Shown: positions 1-5,498 of the stretch, in pieces
Layout of the letters: every line of letters starts with the position of its first letter
How positions within the stretch are numbered: the first letter of the stretch is position 1
Assembly (NCBI GenBank): GCA_027489105.1
Contig: JAIYAJ010000338.1
Span: 1 to 10,396, forward strand
Direction: 5' to 3'
DNA from: Zymomonas sp.
GTDB lineage: Bacteria > Pseudomonadota > Alphaproteobacteria > Sphingomonadales > Sphingomonadaceae
DNA length: 10,396 bases
Notes under the pieces: generated by a model
What the model was told of the DNA's origin: nothing
Databases searched by the model: none
What the model saw: only the letters and a program-made list of their open reading frames with translations
Position numbers and translations under genes: made by a program

Positions 1-1
1 C

Positions 2-85
2 CTGGTGCGCACGCGGATCGGCGCGCACGCGCTCGATGGCCTCGCACCGGGCCAGACGCGGCGCATCGAAGGCGAATTCCGCTGA
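2..85 (+). CDS. C-terminal fragment, probable RsuA/RluB-type pseudouridine synthase
   Basis: The reading frame is open from the left edge and ends at TGA 83-85. Only 27 residues are visible. They contain the pattern RIG-x3-LDGLAPG-x-TR followed by a short basic tail. This resembles the end of RsuA/RluB/RluE-family rRNA pseudouridine synthases, where an 'IG...L.GL.PG..R' segment closes the catalytic domain. The family isomerises a specific uridine in rRNA. The catalytic Asp region lies outside the window, so the assignment rests on this tail alone. The stop overlaps the CTG start of the next gene (CTGA), which suggests one operon with translational coupling. Confidence 0.45.
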   Translation: MVRTRIGAHALDGLAPGQTRRIEGEFR

Positions 86-831
86 GCGGCTTCAAGGACC
101 ATTTCTCGTCCCACGCCTCGGCCTATTCGACCTACCGTCCGGGCTACCCGGACGCCCTCGCAACCTGGCTCGCCGCCGAAGCACCGACAAGATCGCTCGC
201 CGTCGACGTCGGTTGCGGGTCGGGGCAGCTATCGACCCTGCTGGCGGAGCGTTTCGCCCAAGTTGTCGCGCTAGACCCGAGCGCCGAACAGATCGCCAAC
301 GCCCAGCCCCATCCGAATGTCGACTATCGCGTCGCGCGGGCCGAGCAGACCGGCATCGCTCCCCGAAGCGCCGATCTGCTCACCGCAGCCCAGGCCGCGC
401 ACTGGTTCGATCTGCCGGCCTTCTTTGCGGAAGCGCAGCGCGTCCTCAAGCCGGCCGGCCTGATCGCGCTGGTGACCTATGCCGGGATGACGCCCGGAAG
501 CGACGTCGCGGCGATCGTCGAAACTTTCCGGACCGAGACCCTCGCGCCCTATTGGCCGCCCGAGCGGGCTATGGTCGACAATGATTATCGCGACATCCAC
601 CTGCCCTTCGCGCCGGTCGAAGCGCCACCGATGCTGCTGGAGGTGCAGTGGTCGCTCGAAGCGCTGATAGGCTATGTCGACACCTGGTCCGCCGTGCGCG
701 CGATGGAGCGAGCGATCGGTCGCGAGCCGTTCGAACAGATGGTCGCGCGCCTGCGTGAGGCCTGGGGGCCGGCCGAAGCGACGAAGCTGCTGCAATGGCC
801 GCTCACGGTGATTGCCGGTCGCGCGACATGA
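82..831 (+). CDS. Class I SAM-dependent methyltransferase, apparent CTG start
   Basis: A 249-residue protein of the UbiE/Methyltransf_11 type that transfers a methyl group from S-adenosylmethionine to an unknown acceptor. Motif I, VDVGCGSGQ, is at residues 41-49. The acidic residue expected to bind the ribose follows in VVALDPS (D65). A later block, AQRVLKPAGLIALV (about 118-131), matches the usual post-motif III 'R.LkpGG.l' segment. The first 20 residues (GFKDHFSSHASAYSTYRP) are the typical N-terminus of this subgroup. No ATG, GTG or TTG occurs in frame before motif I; the first is GTG at 472, far inside the fold. The only sensible start is CTG at 82, preceded by GAAGG at 68-72, nine bases upstream. 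The stop TGA 829-831 overlaps the ATG of the NUDIX gene. The substrate is not readable from sequence. Confidence 0.85.
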   Translation: MSGFKDHFSSHASAYSTYRPGYPDALATWLAAEAPTRSLAVDVGCGSGQLSTLLAERFAQVVALDPSAEQIANAQPHPNVDYRVARAEQTGIAPRSADLLTAAQAAHWFDLPAFFAEAQRVLKPAGLIALVTYAGMTPGSDVAAIVETFRTETLAPYWPPERAMVDNDYRDIHLPFAPVEAPPMLLEVQWSLEALIGYVDTWSAVRAMERAIGREPFEQMVARLREAWGPAEATKLLQWPLTVIAGRAT

Positions 832-1631
832 GCGATGACCTGCCCGAAGCCAGTTTTGCCGCGACGCTGATCCTGCTGCGCGAGCAGGCCGACGGCCCGC
901 CCGAGATCCCGATGATCGGCCGCAGCGCGCAGATGCGCTTCGCCGCAAGCCGCATGGTCTTCCCCGGCGGGCGGCTCGATCACGGCGATTTCTCGCTGGC
1001 GGCGCGGCACGATCTGCTTGTCGACGGCGACACGTTCGATAGGATCGAGATCGCCCATCGCGTCGCCGCGATCCGCGAGACGATCGAGGAGATCGGGCTC
1101 GCGCCCTGCGTGGAGGGACTGGGCTCGCCCGACCAGATCGCCACATTGAGACATGCGCTGCACGATGGCACCGCCTTTGCGCAACTTCTGGAAGAGCACG
1201 GCCTGCGTCTGCTGCTGGGCGATCTGCACCCCTTTTCCCGCTGGCGTCCCGACCACGCGATGCCGCACCGGTTCGACACCCGCTTCTACATCGCCCGCGC
1301 GCCGGATATGGGCGAAGCGGTCGCCGACGGTGGCGAAAGCGTGCATTGCCGCTGGGGAACGGCGGCCGATCATCTCGCGCAGGGCGGGCTGATCTTTCCG
1401 ACGCAGCGCAATCTCGAGCGGATCGCCATGGCTTCAAACTGGGCAGATGCGACGGATATTGCCGCGCGCTATCCTATGGAGGTGGTGACACCCTGGGTCG
1501 AGGAGCGGGACGGCGTGCCATGGCTGCACATCCCGGAACATCTCGGCTATCCGGTCACCGCGCAATTGCTGTCCGAAGTCGACCGCGCGATGGACCCGAG
1601 GAGGGTCCCGAGAACATCCGCGCCGGGATAG
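828..1631 (+). CDS. NUDIX hydrolase with enlarged Nudix loop (NUDT7/NUDT19-like)
   Basis: A 267-residue protein. Nudix enzymes hydrolyse nucleoside diphosphates linked to another group, using a divalent metal. The Nudix box is split: FPGGRLD at residues 45-51 and AAIRETIEEIGL at 80-91, with the metal-binding set R83, E84, E87, E88 and G90. The distance from the GG to the RE dipeptide is about 20 residues longer than in the standard G-x5-E-x7-RE box. Such an insertion is known in the NUDT7/NUDT19 group that acts on CoA and acyl-CoA, so a CoA-type substrate is possible but inferred. The ATG overlaps the methyltransferase stop (ATGA), and I see no Shine-Dalgarno, which fits coupled translation. 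An upstream in-frame ATG at 795 lies inside the methyltransferase and is less likely. The last 85 bases overlap the end of manA on the other strand, so the final residues (RRVPRTSAPG) may be a recent extension. Confidence 0.85.
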   Translation: MSDDLPEASFAATLILLREQADGPPEIPMIGRSAQMRFAASRMVFPGGRLDHGDFSLAARHDLLVDGDTFDRIEIAHRVAAIRETIEEIGLAPCVEGLGSPDQIATLRHALHDGTAFAQLLEEHGLRLLLGDLHPFSRWRPDHAMPHRFDTRFYIARAPDMGEAVADGGESVHCRWGTAADHLAQGGLIFPTQRNLERIAMASNWADATDIAARYPMEVVTPWVEERDGVPWLHIPEHLGYPVTAQLLSEVDRAMDPRRVPRTSAPG

Positions 1632-2431
1632 GCGGCATAGACCGTCGCATCCTGGGACAAGGCTATGACGCTACTGCCTTCGATCAAGATCGCGTCGCCA
1701 AGCCCGGTCGCCTGACCATCTATGTTCAGCGCACCAGCGACCGGCAAGAGCCACAGCGGCAGTTCGCCCGGATCGACGCGCTGCTCGCCGGCCGCAGTGC
1801 AGCGCTCGAGCACGAACTTGCCACCCTCGGCCAATATATCGCGCCCTGCGTCGATCGACCGAGCCGGCGCCTGTCCTGCGAAGGGAACGAAGTCGGCCAC
1901 GGCCATCGCATCGTCGAGGTGCAACTCGCGATCCGATCCATAGTCGTAGAAGCGATAGGTGAGATCGAGATTTTGCTGAACCTCGACCACGCGCAGGCCC
2001 TTGCCGAGCGCGTGGACGGTCCCGGCGGGCGAATAGATAACCTGGCCGGCCCGCACCGGCTGCCAGTGCAACATATGCTCGATCGAGCCGTCGAGCGCCG
2101 CCGCGCGGACCGTCTCGGCGTCATAATTCTCGCGGAAGCCGAGGGCGATGGTCGAGTCCGGCTCGGCGGACAATATGATCCACGCCTCGTCCTTGCCCCG
2201 CGCAAAGCCACGCGCGCGCGCCGCCGCGTCGTCGGGATGGACCTGAACGGAAAGACGCTCGCTGGTAAAGAGATATTTGATCAGCAGATCGTGCGAGCAG
2301 CCGCGCGGATCGTCATACCAGATCTCTCCGATCGCGGGACTGTCAGGGGGGGGGGCGTCGAACAGCGGCGCGAGATCGCGGCGGCCCCAGGGTTTTTCGA
2401 CCGCATGATGGGTCAGGAAAATCGCCGCCAT
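1547..2431 (-). CDS. manA: Mannose-6-phosphate isomerase, class I
   Basis: A 294-residue protein that interconverts fructose 6-phosphate and mannose 6-phosphate in the cytoplasm, feeding GDP-mannose and polysaccharide synthesis. The zinc ligands of the type I cupin fold are visible: Q63 and H65 in VQVHPDD, E82 in GKDEAW, and H140 in AGTVHALG. The block NLDLTYRFYDYG (154-165) carries the conserved active-site arginine (R160). The length suits the short bacterial type rather than the ~390-residue E. coli form. I chose ATG at 2431 because AGGTG sits about four bases upstream and the homologous N-terminus 'VEKPWGR' follows closely. An alternative ATG at 2455 would add eight residues. Residues about 25-29 are encoded across a run of ten G on the + strand (2346-2355). 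The C-terminus beyond about residue 275 overlaps the NUDIX gene. No other mannose gene is visible nearby. Confidence 0.92.
   Translation of the reverse strand: MAAIFLTHHAVEKPWGRRDLAPLFDAPPPDSPAIGEIWYDDPRGCSHDLLIKYLFTSERLSVQVHPDDAAARARGFARGKDEAWIILSAEPDSTIALGFRENYDAETVRAAALDGSIEHMLHWQPVRAGQVIYSPAGTVHALGKGLRVVEVQQNLDLTYRFYDYGSDRELHLDDAMAVADFVPFAGQAPARSIDAGRDILAEGGKFVLERCTAAGEQRVDPGELPLWLLPVAGALNIDGQATGLGDAILIEGSSVIALSQDATVYAAYPGADVLGTLLGSIARSTSDSNCAVTG
2346..2355. repeat. G10 homopolymer tract inside manA
   Basis: Ten consecutive G on the + strand, read as C in manA, encoding the end of an Ala codon and a short Pro run near residues 25-29. With ten bases the manA frame is intact. Long G/C tracts can slip during replication, so gain or loss of one base would truncate manA early. 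It may also be a sequencing-sensitive site. Confidence 0.9.
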
Positions 2432-2460
2432 GATACACCTATCGCCACACCCCATCTTCG

Positions 2461-2474
2461 CGGGCTCACGCCCG
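2461..2474. other. Short hairpin upstream of manA
   Basis: CGGGC and GCCCG flank a four-base loop, TCAC, about 30 bases upstream of the manA start. It lies downstream of the weak promoter candidate, so it would be in the 5' leader if that promoter is real. There is no adjacent T-run, so it is not a typical terminator. Confidence 0.35.
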
Positions 2475-2480
2475 AAAACA

Positions 2481-2509
2481 TGGATACCCTACAGAAATCA
2501 TCCTACCAA
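2481..2509 (-). promoter_or_regulatory. Weak candidate promoter for manA
   Basis: On the - strand TTGGTA (2504-2509) is followed, after 17 bases, by TATCCA (2481-2486). These are partial matches to -35 TTGACA (4 of 6) and -10 TATAAT (3 of 6). The position, roughly 50 bases before the manA ATG, is right, but the match is weak and this remains a guess. Confidence 0.25.
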
Positions 2510-2540
2510 GCGGCGGATGGTCCCAAAGGTTCCGCAGCGA

Positions 2541-2604
2541 GCCGATCTATCCGCAACTCCGGCAGATCGGCAAGTGCAGGCAGCGAAGATCGGTCTGGCC
2601 GATC
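2541..2604 (-). terminator. Two GATCGG-type stem-loops downstream of the 182-residue gene
   Basis: Two inverted repeats are built from the same core. GCCGATCT (2541-2548) pairs with AGATCGGC (2564-2571), leaving a 15-base loop. GATCGG (2588-2593) pairs with CCGATC (2599-2604) around a five-base loop, and this second stem overlaps the stop codon of the gene ending at 2603. They could end transcription of that gene before manA. No T-tract follows, so factor-independent termination is doubtful. The half-sites could also pair in alternative combinations. Confidence 0.3.
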
Positions 2605-3151
2605 AGTTCGGAAGGCGAGCTTCGACCTTGTCGACCCACTCGGGGTAGAAAACGGGTTCGCGGTTCGACCAGCCTGCTGCTGTTGCGGCCGCTTCGCTGA
2701 TCGACTGGAGCAGAACACGCCGCTTTTCCGGGTGGAGATGTGGCAGTGCTGCCGCCGAGCAGAAGGCCGCCGGCAGCCAGGGCCGCACATCGGCGCCGAT
2801 CAGTCGCTCGTAGAGGAAGCGATAGGCGCCGAAGGTGGCGAGACGATCCTGTCCGAGGTCGAAGGCCGATACGGTGATCAGCGGAGCCATGAATGGCTCG
2901 ACCGCGTCGAGTCCACTGTCGTCTGGGACCAGTTCGCGGATATAATCGAGCCGCGAATAGATACGCGACTGCGCCATGATGCTCGCGGACTCGATCACGT
3001 CGCGCGACCAACGCGCAAGCGCGTCCTCACGACCGAGGCCGATGTCGAGCGATCGACGAATATAGCGTTGGGTGGATGCCGGGAAACTGGCGAACTCTTT
3101 CATTTCCGCCAAAGTCAGCGCGCCGTCTGCAGGTCTCATATGCGTGCCCAT
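2603..3151 (-). CDS. Hypothetical protein, 182 residues, soluble and mainly helical
   Basis: I do not recognise this family. The protein has no signal peptide or membrane segment and no Cys-rich or nucleotide-binding motif. Its composition looks like a folded, largely helical cytoplasmic protein. Distinctive blocks are SFPASTQRYIRRSLDIGLGRED (about 22-43), RIYSRLDYIRELVPDDSGLDAVEPF (about 63-87) and EPVFYPEWVDKVEARLP at the C-terminus. The ATG at 3151 has AGGGG seven bases upstream. A second ATG at 3139 is an alternative that would shorten it by four residues. It runs in the same direction as manA, which starts 171 bases downstream, so the two could be cotranscribed, but stem-loops lie between them. 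A long reading frame on the + strand covers the same DNA; I prefer this one because of its ribosome binding site and protein-like composition. Confidence 0.7.
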   Translation of the reverse strand: MGTHMRPADGALTLAEMKEFASFPASTQRYIRRSLDIGLGREDALARWSRDVIESASIMAQSRIYSRLDYIRELVPDDSGLDAVEPFMAPLITVSAFDLGQDRLATFGAYRFLYERLIGADVRPWLPAAFCSAAALPHLHPEKRRVLLQSISEAAATAAGWSNREPVFYPEWVDKVEARLPN

Positions 3152-3254
3152 ACAATAGCCCCTAAGCTGGAAGCCCTGTCTGGGTTATGCGCCCATCTTG
3201 GTTTATGGACGCTTAAGCCCGCGTAAGGCCTCTGTTCATCAACGGACCATGTTT

Positions 3255-3273
3255 CTTGTTGCAACGCAACAAG
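3255..3273. promoter_or_regulatory. Perfect inverted repeat, possible operator
   Basis: CTTGTTGC and GCAACAAG are exact inverted copies separated by AAC. The 8-base arms with a 3-base spacer suit binding by a dimeric regulator better than an RNA terminator. The repeat lies about 105 bases upstream of the gene starting at 3151, and no gene for a matching regulator is in the window. Function is inferred only from symmetry and position. Confidence 0.4.
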
Positions 3274-3307
3274 CAAACGCTCCAGACCCCCGTGCCGCTC
3301 ATAATGC

Positions 3308-3316
3308 TGTGGATAA
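3308..3316 (-). promoter_or_regulatory. Perfect DnaA-box sequence
   Basis: TGTGGATAA on the + strand is the exact complement of the consensus DnaA box TTATCCACA. Only one box is evident in this intergenic region, with no AT-rich unwinding element, so it is not an origin. It could be a DnaA-regulated or titration site, or chance. Confidence 0.35.
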
Positions 3317-3329
3317 CTGGCGTTCGGAT

Positions 3330-3358
3330 GGCGCGCCGGTCTTTTGACCTGGCGCGCC
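3330..3358 (-). terminator. Strong GC hairpin downstream of the small acidic gene
   Basis: GGCGCGCCGGTC (3330-3341) pairs with GACC-T-GGCGCGCC (3346-3358), giving 12 pairs with a single bulged T and a TTTT loop. It begins eight bases after the end of the gene whose stop is at 3366, the right place to stop its transcript. Neither strand has a long T-run after the stem, so it may act as a pause, a 3'-end protecting structure, or a terminator assisted by other factors. Confidence 0.55.
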
Positions 3359-3365
3359 GAAACCG

Positions 3366-3614
3366 TCAGCGCCTGCTTTCGCGGCGCTTTTCTTCGTCCT
3401 CGTCATGGCCTGACGGTGGGGCGGGATCCTTGCCCTTGCCCGGCTGGGTGTTCGATGGCGCATCGGATGTCGGGAAGCTTTCGTCGAGCGCGACGTCGAG
3501 CTTGGCATCCTCGTCCGCCGGATTCTCCTGAAGCTTCGCATCGTCCTGCGCATCATGCGCGGTGCGCACATAGGTCGTGCAGGTCTTTTTCTCGTCCTCG
3601 GTCTGACCACTCAT
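3366..3614 (-). CDS. Small acidic, probably disordered protein with DESFP motif; stress-regulated
   Basis: An 82-residue hydrophilic protein rich in Asp, Glu, Lys and Pro. A central ALDESFPTSDAPS segment (42-54) resembles the 'LDESFPASDPP' motif found in short proteins of Alphaproteobacteria whose function I do not know. The N-terminal part has one Cys (C12); the C-terminal third is Pro/Gly-rich then charged (DEDEEKRRESRR) and is likely disordered. The start at 3614 is preceded by AGAGGAG about eight bases upstream. A longer frame to 3740 exists but would contain the promoter. An EcfG-type promoter lies at 3646-3670, so the gene is predicted to belong to the general stress response regulon. 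It is transcribed away from the two-component operon starting at 3783. A strong hairpin follows the gene. Confidence 0.8.
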   Translation of the reverse strand: MSGQTEDEKKTCTTYVRTAHDAQDDAKLQENPADEDAKLDVALDESFPTSDAPSNTQPGKGKDPAPPSGHDEDEEKRRESRR

Positions 3615-3645
3615 GCTAAAGGCTCCTCTTCCAGCACGAGATTCC

Positions 3646-3670
3646 AACGCCCGCATCGCACCGCTGTTCC
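3646..3670 (-). promoter_or_regulatory. EcfG-type general stress promoter
   Basis: On the - strand GGAAC (3666-3670) is followed by 16 bases and then CGTT (3646-3649). This is the -35/-10 pattern of the alphaproteobacterial ECF sigma factor EcfG (GGAAC-N16/17-CGTT). The expected transcript start is near 3635-3640, giving a short leader of about 25 bases to the ATG at 3614, with the Shine-Dalgarno inside it. The match and its spacing to the gene are seen directly; use by EcfG is inferred. Confidence 0.75.
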
Positions 3671-3696
3671 GCTTGGCCGAACCGTGCCAGAAAGCT

Positions 3697-3711
3697 GAAC
3701 TTTCGATGAAC
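3697..3711. promoter_or_regulatory. LexA-type SOS box
   Basis: GAAC-TTTCGAT-GAAC matches the alphaproteobacterial LexA operator GTTC-N7-GTTC (written here on the complementary strand) at all eight fixed positions. It lies 72 bases upstream of the histidine kinase ATG and 27 bases beyond the -35 box of the divergent EcfG promoter. Its position suits control of the kinase operon better than of the small acidic gene. I could not identify a clear kinase promoter to test overlap. Confidence 0.45.
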
Positions 3712-3782
3712 GGCATGGGTGGATCGACGAACATCCGCATAGGGGACGGGCATATTTACAGCGATGAAGATATAGGGGTGGG

Positions 3783-5498
3783 ATGACGTTCAACCCTGAA
3801 ACGCCGCGCGGTGCCACGGTCAGCCCGCGGGTGGCCCTGATTTCGATCATCTGCTTCTGGATGGTCTATTGCGTGATCGCGACGATCCGCTCCTTCATGA
3901 TCGATCTGGGACACCAGACCGACATGCTGGCCGCCCGCGCCTTCGTGTCGATCGGGTCGATGGTGGCGACCTATATCGTCTATCTCGCGATGCGCCCTCT
4001 CGCGCGGAAGTCGCTGGCGGTGAACGTGACCGCCGTAGCGCTCCTCTCGATCCCGGCGGCCGTCGCCTACAGCTCGATGAACTGGATGGCGTTCCGCGAG
4101 ATCGATCGTCGGATCGAGGCGGACAAGGCAAGCACAGTATCGAAGAGCGTCGTCGACACCGACAGCGCAGCGCAAGCCAGGGCGCAGGCCAAGGCGGCCG
4201 TCGAGGCGGCCCGCGCTGCAATCAAGGAGGCCGCTGAGCAGGCTCGGGAGGCCGCGCAGGAGAAGGCCGAAGCGCAGCGCGAGGCGGCCGAGCATCAGGC
4301 CGAAATCCAACGCGAACTGGCCGAGGCACAAAATGAACTGGCCCGCGCCAATGCCGAGCGGCGCAGGCAGGCGGACGAAGGCAAGCGCGAGGCTGAGGCA
4401 GCTCTGCGTGAGGCGGCACGTGCCCAACAGGAAGCCTATAAGGAAGCGGTTCGCGACTATCGCGAACAGATGAAGGGCGCGCGCCTTGCGGTGGAGGAGG
4501 CGCGACGCAACGGCATCAAGATAGACCTCGATTCCATTCTTTCCGCGGCGCCCCCGCCACCGCCCGCTCCCCCGGCCATGCCCGCCGAAGCGGCCCCGGC
4601 AACCGCGCCTGACCTATCCGACACGCAACCATCGTTTCCGAAGATCGAGATACCAAAGCCGGTCGAGATCCCCATGCCGGTCGTCAGCGAGCCTTCGCCC
4701 GGCACGGTGATGATCCAGGTCGGCCGTCCTGCCGACATCTACAAGGAGCATGACAAGTCCGTCCTCGCCCAGATCGCCGACCAGGCGCTCAACGGCTATT
4801 TCTTCTTTGCCGCCTGGGGGGCGCTGTTCCTTGCGCTCTCCTATGCGGCGGCGGTTCGCGATGCGGAGCGGCAGGCAGCGTCCTATCGTGCCGCCGCGCG
4901 CGACGCGGAGCTTCGCGCCTTGCGCTATCAGGTGAACCCGCATTTCCTGTTCAACACGCTCAATTCGCTGTCGACGCTGATCCTGAAGGACAGCCGCGAC
5001 GAAGCCGAGAAGATGATCCTCAACCTATCCACCTTCTTCCGGACGAGCCTCACCGCCGACCCGACCGAAGATGTCGTGCTGGCCGAGGAAATCCGCCTCC
5101 AGCGTCTCTATCTCGACATCGAGGCGATCCGCTTCCCGGACCGGCTGCTGGTCGAAATCCACGTGCCGCCCGCGCTGGAGGATGTGCGCGTCCCCTGTCT
5201 GATCCTGCAGCCGCTCGTCGAGAATGCGATCAAATATGGCGTTTCGCGCTCGCGGCGTCCCGTCACGCTGCGCATCACCGCACGCGAGGATTCGCATGGG
5301 CTCGTCCTCTCGGTCGAAGATGATGGTGATCCGCTGGCCGAAGGCGAAGCCCCGGCGGGCACGGGCGTGGGCCTGCGCAACGTCTCCGACCGCTTGCGTG
5401 CGCGTTTCGGAGAGGAGGCCAGCTGTCGCTTCGGCCCGCTGCCCAATGGCGGTTTTGGCGTCACGCTTTTCATGCCATTGATCAGGAATGACAGCTGA
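3783..5498 (+). CDS. LytS/YehU-family sensor histidine kinase with TolA-like coiled-coil insert
   Basis: A 571-residue membrane kinase, partner of the LytTR regulator that overlaps its end by 11 bases. Hydrophobic segments are at about 17-37, 52-70, 78-97 and 336-357. Between the third and fourth lies a charged Ala/Glu/Arg/Gln-rich coiled coil (about 125-243), then a Pro run (257-264) and a Pro-rich stretch with KP, EIP and EP pairs (about 282-306). With the kinase domain in the cytoplasm, four membrane passes place this insert in the periplasm. The catalytic part is of the His_kinase (PF06580) type: phosphoacceptor H387 in QVNPHFLFNTLNS, N-box LQPLVENAIKYG (475-486, N481), VEDDG (511-515) and glycine box GTGVGLRN (526-533). 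A short helix (about 358-382) links membrane segment 4 to the kinase. AGGGG sits close before the ATG. The kinase portion is confident; the signal sensed is unknown. The insert resembles TolA/TonB spacer regions in composition only, and homology is not claimed. Confidence 0.92.
   Translation: MTFNPETPRGATVSPRVALISIICFWMVYCVIATIRSFMIDLGHQTDMLAARAFVSIGSMVATYIVYLAMRPLARKSLAVNVTAVALLSIPAAVAYSSMNWMAFREIDRRIEADKASTVSKSVVDTDSAAQARAQAKAAVEAARAAIKEAAEQAREAAQEKAEAQREAAEHQAEIQRELAEAQNELARANAERRRQADEGKREAEAALREAARAQQEAYKEAVRDYREQMKGARLAVEEARRNGIKIDLDSILSAAPPPPPAPPAMPAEAAPATAPDLSDTQPSFPKIEIPKPVEIPMPVVSEPSPGTVMIQVGRPADIYKEHDKSVLAQIADQALNGYFFFAAWGALFLALSYAAAVRDAERQAASYRAAARDAELRALRYQVNPHFLFNTLNSLSTLILKDSRDEAEKMILNLSTFFRTSLTADPTEDVVLAEEIRLQRLYLDIEAIRFPDRLLVEIHVPPALEDVRVPCLILQPLVENAIKYGVSRSRRPVTLRITAREDSHGLVLSVEDDGDPLAEGEAPAGTGVGLRNVSDRLRARFGEEASCRFGPLPNGGFGVTLFMPLIRNDS

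Larger units (their letters stand above)
3152..3365. other. Intergenic region between the 182-residue gene and the small acidic gene
   Basis: These 214 bases have no convincing coding frame. They must contain the promoter of the gene starting at 3151, but I cannot pick -35 and -10 boxes with confidence. Three discrete elements are present and listed separately: an inverted repeat (3255-3273), a DnaA-box match (3308-3316) and a strong hairpin (3330-3358). Confidence 0.7.

Noticed and set aside
271..1437. A 388-codon open frame on the - strand opposite the methyltransferase and NUDIX genes
   Set aside because: It is Arg/Ala/Gly-rich with no motif and lies opposite two genes with clear SAM and Nudix motifs.
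2510..2533. A possible second EcfG promoter upstream of manA (GGAAC on the - strand at 2529-2533)
   Set aside because: At the right distance the sequence reads CGCT instead of CGTT, so the -10 element is not matched.
1346..3226. A 626-codon open frame on the + strand running through manA and the 182-residue gene
   Set aside because: It is antisense to manA, whose catalytic motifs are clear, and its translation is Arg/Gly-rich without recognisable domains. Long shadow frames are common in high-GC DNA.
3366..3740. A longer 124-residue version of the small acidic protein
   Set aside because: The extension contains the EcfG promoter and LexA-like box and has a different composition. The start at 3614 has a strong ribosome binding site.
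3756..4427. A 223-codon frame on the - strand opposite the kinase coiled coil
   Set aside because: It is Leu/Arg/Gly-rich because it reads the complement of Ala/Glu codons. It starts within the kinase gene and has no motifs.
4160..4510. Repetitive-looking DNA in the kinase gene, considered as a tandem repeat array
   Set aside because: The similarity is at the protein level (Ala/Glu/Arg heptads). There is no fixed-length nucleotide unit, so it is a coiled-coil coding region and not a satellite or CRISPR array.
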